Below, piece after piece: positions 5,712 to 6,603 of a stretch of 6,603 bases of DNA. Both the position numbers and the translations under genes were made by a program. Origin of the DNA: Verrucomicrobiota bacterium (GTDB lineage Bacteria; Verrucomicrobiota; Verrucomicrobiia; Chthoniobacterales; UBA6821); NCBI GenBank assembly GCA_016871655.1, contig VHCR01000082.1, forward strand, positions 1 to 6,603. Reading direction: 5' to 3'. Each line of letters opens with the position of its first letter. Within the stretch, counting starts at the first letter, position 1. Under the pieces are notes generated by a model. That model was not told where the DNA came from and made no database searches. It saw only the letters and a list, made by a program, of their open reading frames with translations.

Positions 5712-6359
5712 ATGTCTCTCGGAATTCTCGGAAAAAAAATTGGCATGACCCGCGTTTATGACGCGAAAGGTGTTGTGCGTGCTGTGACGGTTGTTGATGT
5801 TCGTGACAATCAAGTCCTACAAGTCAAAACTAAAGCCAATGACGGCTACGATGCTGTACAACTTGGTTTTGATGATCAAAAAGAACATCGTTCAACGAAG
5901 GCTCAGTTAGGGCATTTCAAAAAAGCAGGGTCAGCTCCAAAACGCTTTCAACGTGAGTTTCGCTTGCCGGAAGGAGCATCAGCTCCTGAACTTGGAGTTT
6001 GGTCTCTTACAAATTTTCAAGATGGTCAATTTGTTGATGTGATTAGCACTTCTAAAGGAAAAGGTTTCCAGGGTGTTGTCCGCCGTTTTAAATTTGCTGG
6101 TCAGCCAGAGACTCACGGATCAATGATGCATCGCCGTAATGGTGCGATTGGAAATCGCCTGACTCCAGGACGTGTTTGGAAAAACATGGGAATGCCTGGT
6201 CACATGGGGCACGAACGCATTACAACTCAAAATCTTGAAATTGTTCAGGTGCGCGAAGCGGATGGTGTCATCCTCATCAGCGGCGCTGTCCCAGGCGCAA
6301 AGGGAACTTATGTTATGGTGCGTCCTGCTAAGAAAAAAGCAGCACCTAAAAAAAGTTAA
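5712..6359 (+). CDS. rplC: 50S ribosomal protein L3
   Basis: L3 is an early assembly protein of the large subunit; its extended loop reaches towards the peptidyl-transferase centre. The 215-residue length is normal. Landmarks are MSLGILGKKIGMTRVYD (1-17), the Lys-rich SKGKGFQGVVRRFKF (114-128), the loop THGSMMHRRNGAIGNRLTPGRVW (134-156), the MPGHMG segment (161-166) and a Lys/Ala-rich tail (206-215). The frame is open up to an ATG at 5643, but the extra 23 residues are not family-like and would lie inside the leader structure. The start at 5712 matches the family and directly follows a 10-base pyrimidine run (5702-5711). It is 25 nt upstream of rplD. The MMHRR-type loop is one of the features pointing towards the PVC group. 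Confidence 0.97.
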   Translation: MSLGILGKKIGMTRVYDAKGVVRAVTVVDVRDNQVLQVKTKANDGYDAVQLGFDDQKEHRSTKAQLGHFKKAGSAPKRFQREFRLPEGASAPELGVWSLTNFQDGQFVDVISTSKGKGFQGVVRRFKFAGQPETHGSMMHRRNGAIGNRLTPGRVWKNMGMPGHMGHERITTQNLEIVQVREADGVILISGAVPGAKGTYVMVRPAKKKAAPKKS

Positions 6360-6384
6360 TTGATTGCCTCAACGAGACGATAAC

Positions 6385-6603
6385 ATGAAATCACATTTAC
6401 TAACTCTAGAGCTGGCGAAAAAAGCTAGCATTGAACTCATCGATAACGGCAAAGGAACACAAGCTGTTCACGATGTTGTTGTCGCGATGCGCGCCAATCG
6501 CCGCAGCGGAACTGCATGTGTCAAAACAAAAGGAACCGTTAATCTTTCTGGACGCAAACCATGGCGTCAAAAGGGAACGGGCCGCGCGCGTGCTGGCTAT
6601 TTC
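6385..6603 (+). CDS. rplD: 50S ribosomal protein L4, N-terminal part (3' end outside window)
   Basis: Seventy-three codons are visible. [16 protein letters not shown] (37-52) and [16 protein letters not shown] (56-71) form the start of the L4 extended loop, which lines the nascent-peptide exit tunnel near the macrolide site. In enterobacteria L4 is also the autogenous repressor of the S10 operon, so its presence just after the structured rplC leader is suggestive. The start at 6385 gives [13 protein letters not shown]; this N-terminus is less conserved than the rest, so the exact start is slightly uncertain. Unlike the five genes upstream, this one is not preceded by a U-run (it reads GATAAC before ATG), and there is still no clear Shine-Dalgarno sequence. 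Confidence 0.96.
   Translation, partial: MKSHLLTLELAKKASIELIDNGKGTQAVHDVVVAMRANRRSGTACVKTKGTVNLSGRKPWRQKGTGRARAGYF

Overview
The window is ordinary bacterial chromosome. It holds the end of recA, a DNA-repair endonuclease, an unrecognised secreted protein, and the beginning of the main ribosomal-protein cluster. Gene order and protein style suggest the PVC superphylum, with Verrucomicrobiota as the best guess. The reasons are that rpsJ directly follows fusA with no tuf gene between them, that L3 carries a long basic loop (HGSMMHRRNGAIG), and that S10 ends in [12 protein letters not shown]. This placement rests on remembered family resemblance and was not tested by a search.

Layout. At 3-107 (+) is the C-terminus of RecA. 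It converges on nfo (104-952, -), an endonuclease IV with all nine metal ligands, and the two stop codons overlap. From 953 to 1102 is a divergent intergenic region. At 1103-1543 (+) is a small protein with a clear signal peptide and no recognised family. From 1544 to 2047 is a T-rich stretch without a large gene. It contains a candidate 58-residue lysine-rich ORF on the minus strand (1575-1751) with a plausible promoter, and then the leader of the ribosomal cluster. From 2048 to the window end, all on +, run rpsL (S12), rpsG (S7), fusA (EF-G), rpsJ (S10), rplC (L3) and the start of rplD (L4). This is a merged str plus S10 operon that supplies ribosomal proteins and the translocation GTPase together.

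No mobile element, CRISPR array, tRNA or rRNA gene was seen. I found no convincing new multi-gene system. The points most worth a second look are RNA-level. (1) The rpsJ-rplC gap can fold on paper into a closed three-way junction (5608-5694) ending 17 nt before the rplC start, a candidate autoregulatory leader. (2) None of the ribosomal genes has a Shine-Dalgarno sequence, and five of six start codons directly follow a U-rich or pyrimidine run. (3) Further hairpins lie in the rpsL leader and between rpsL and rpsG. The minus-strand micro-ORF and the secreted orphan are the protein-level unknowns.
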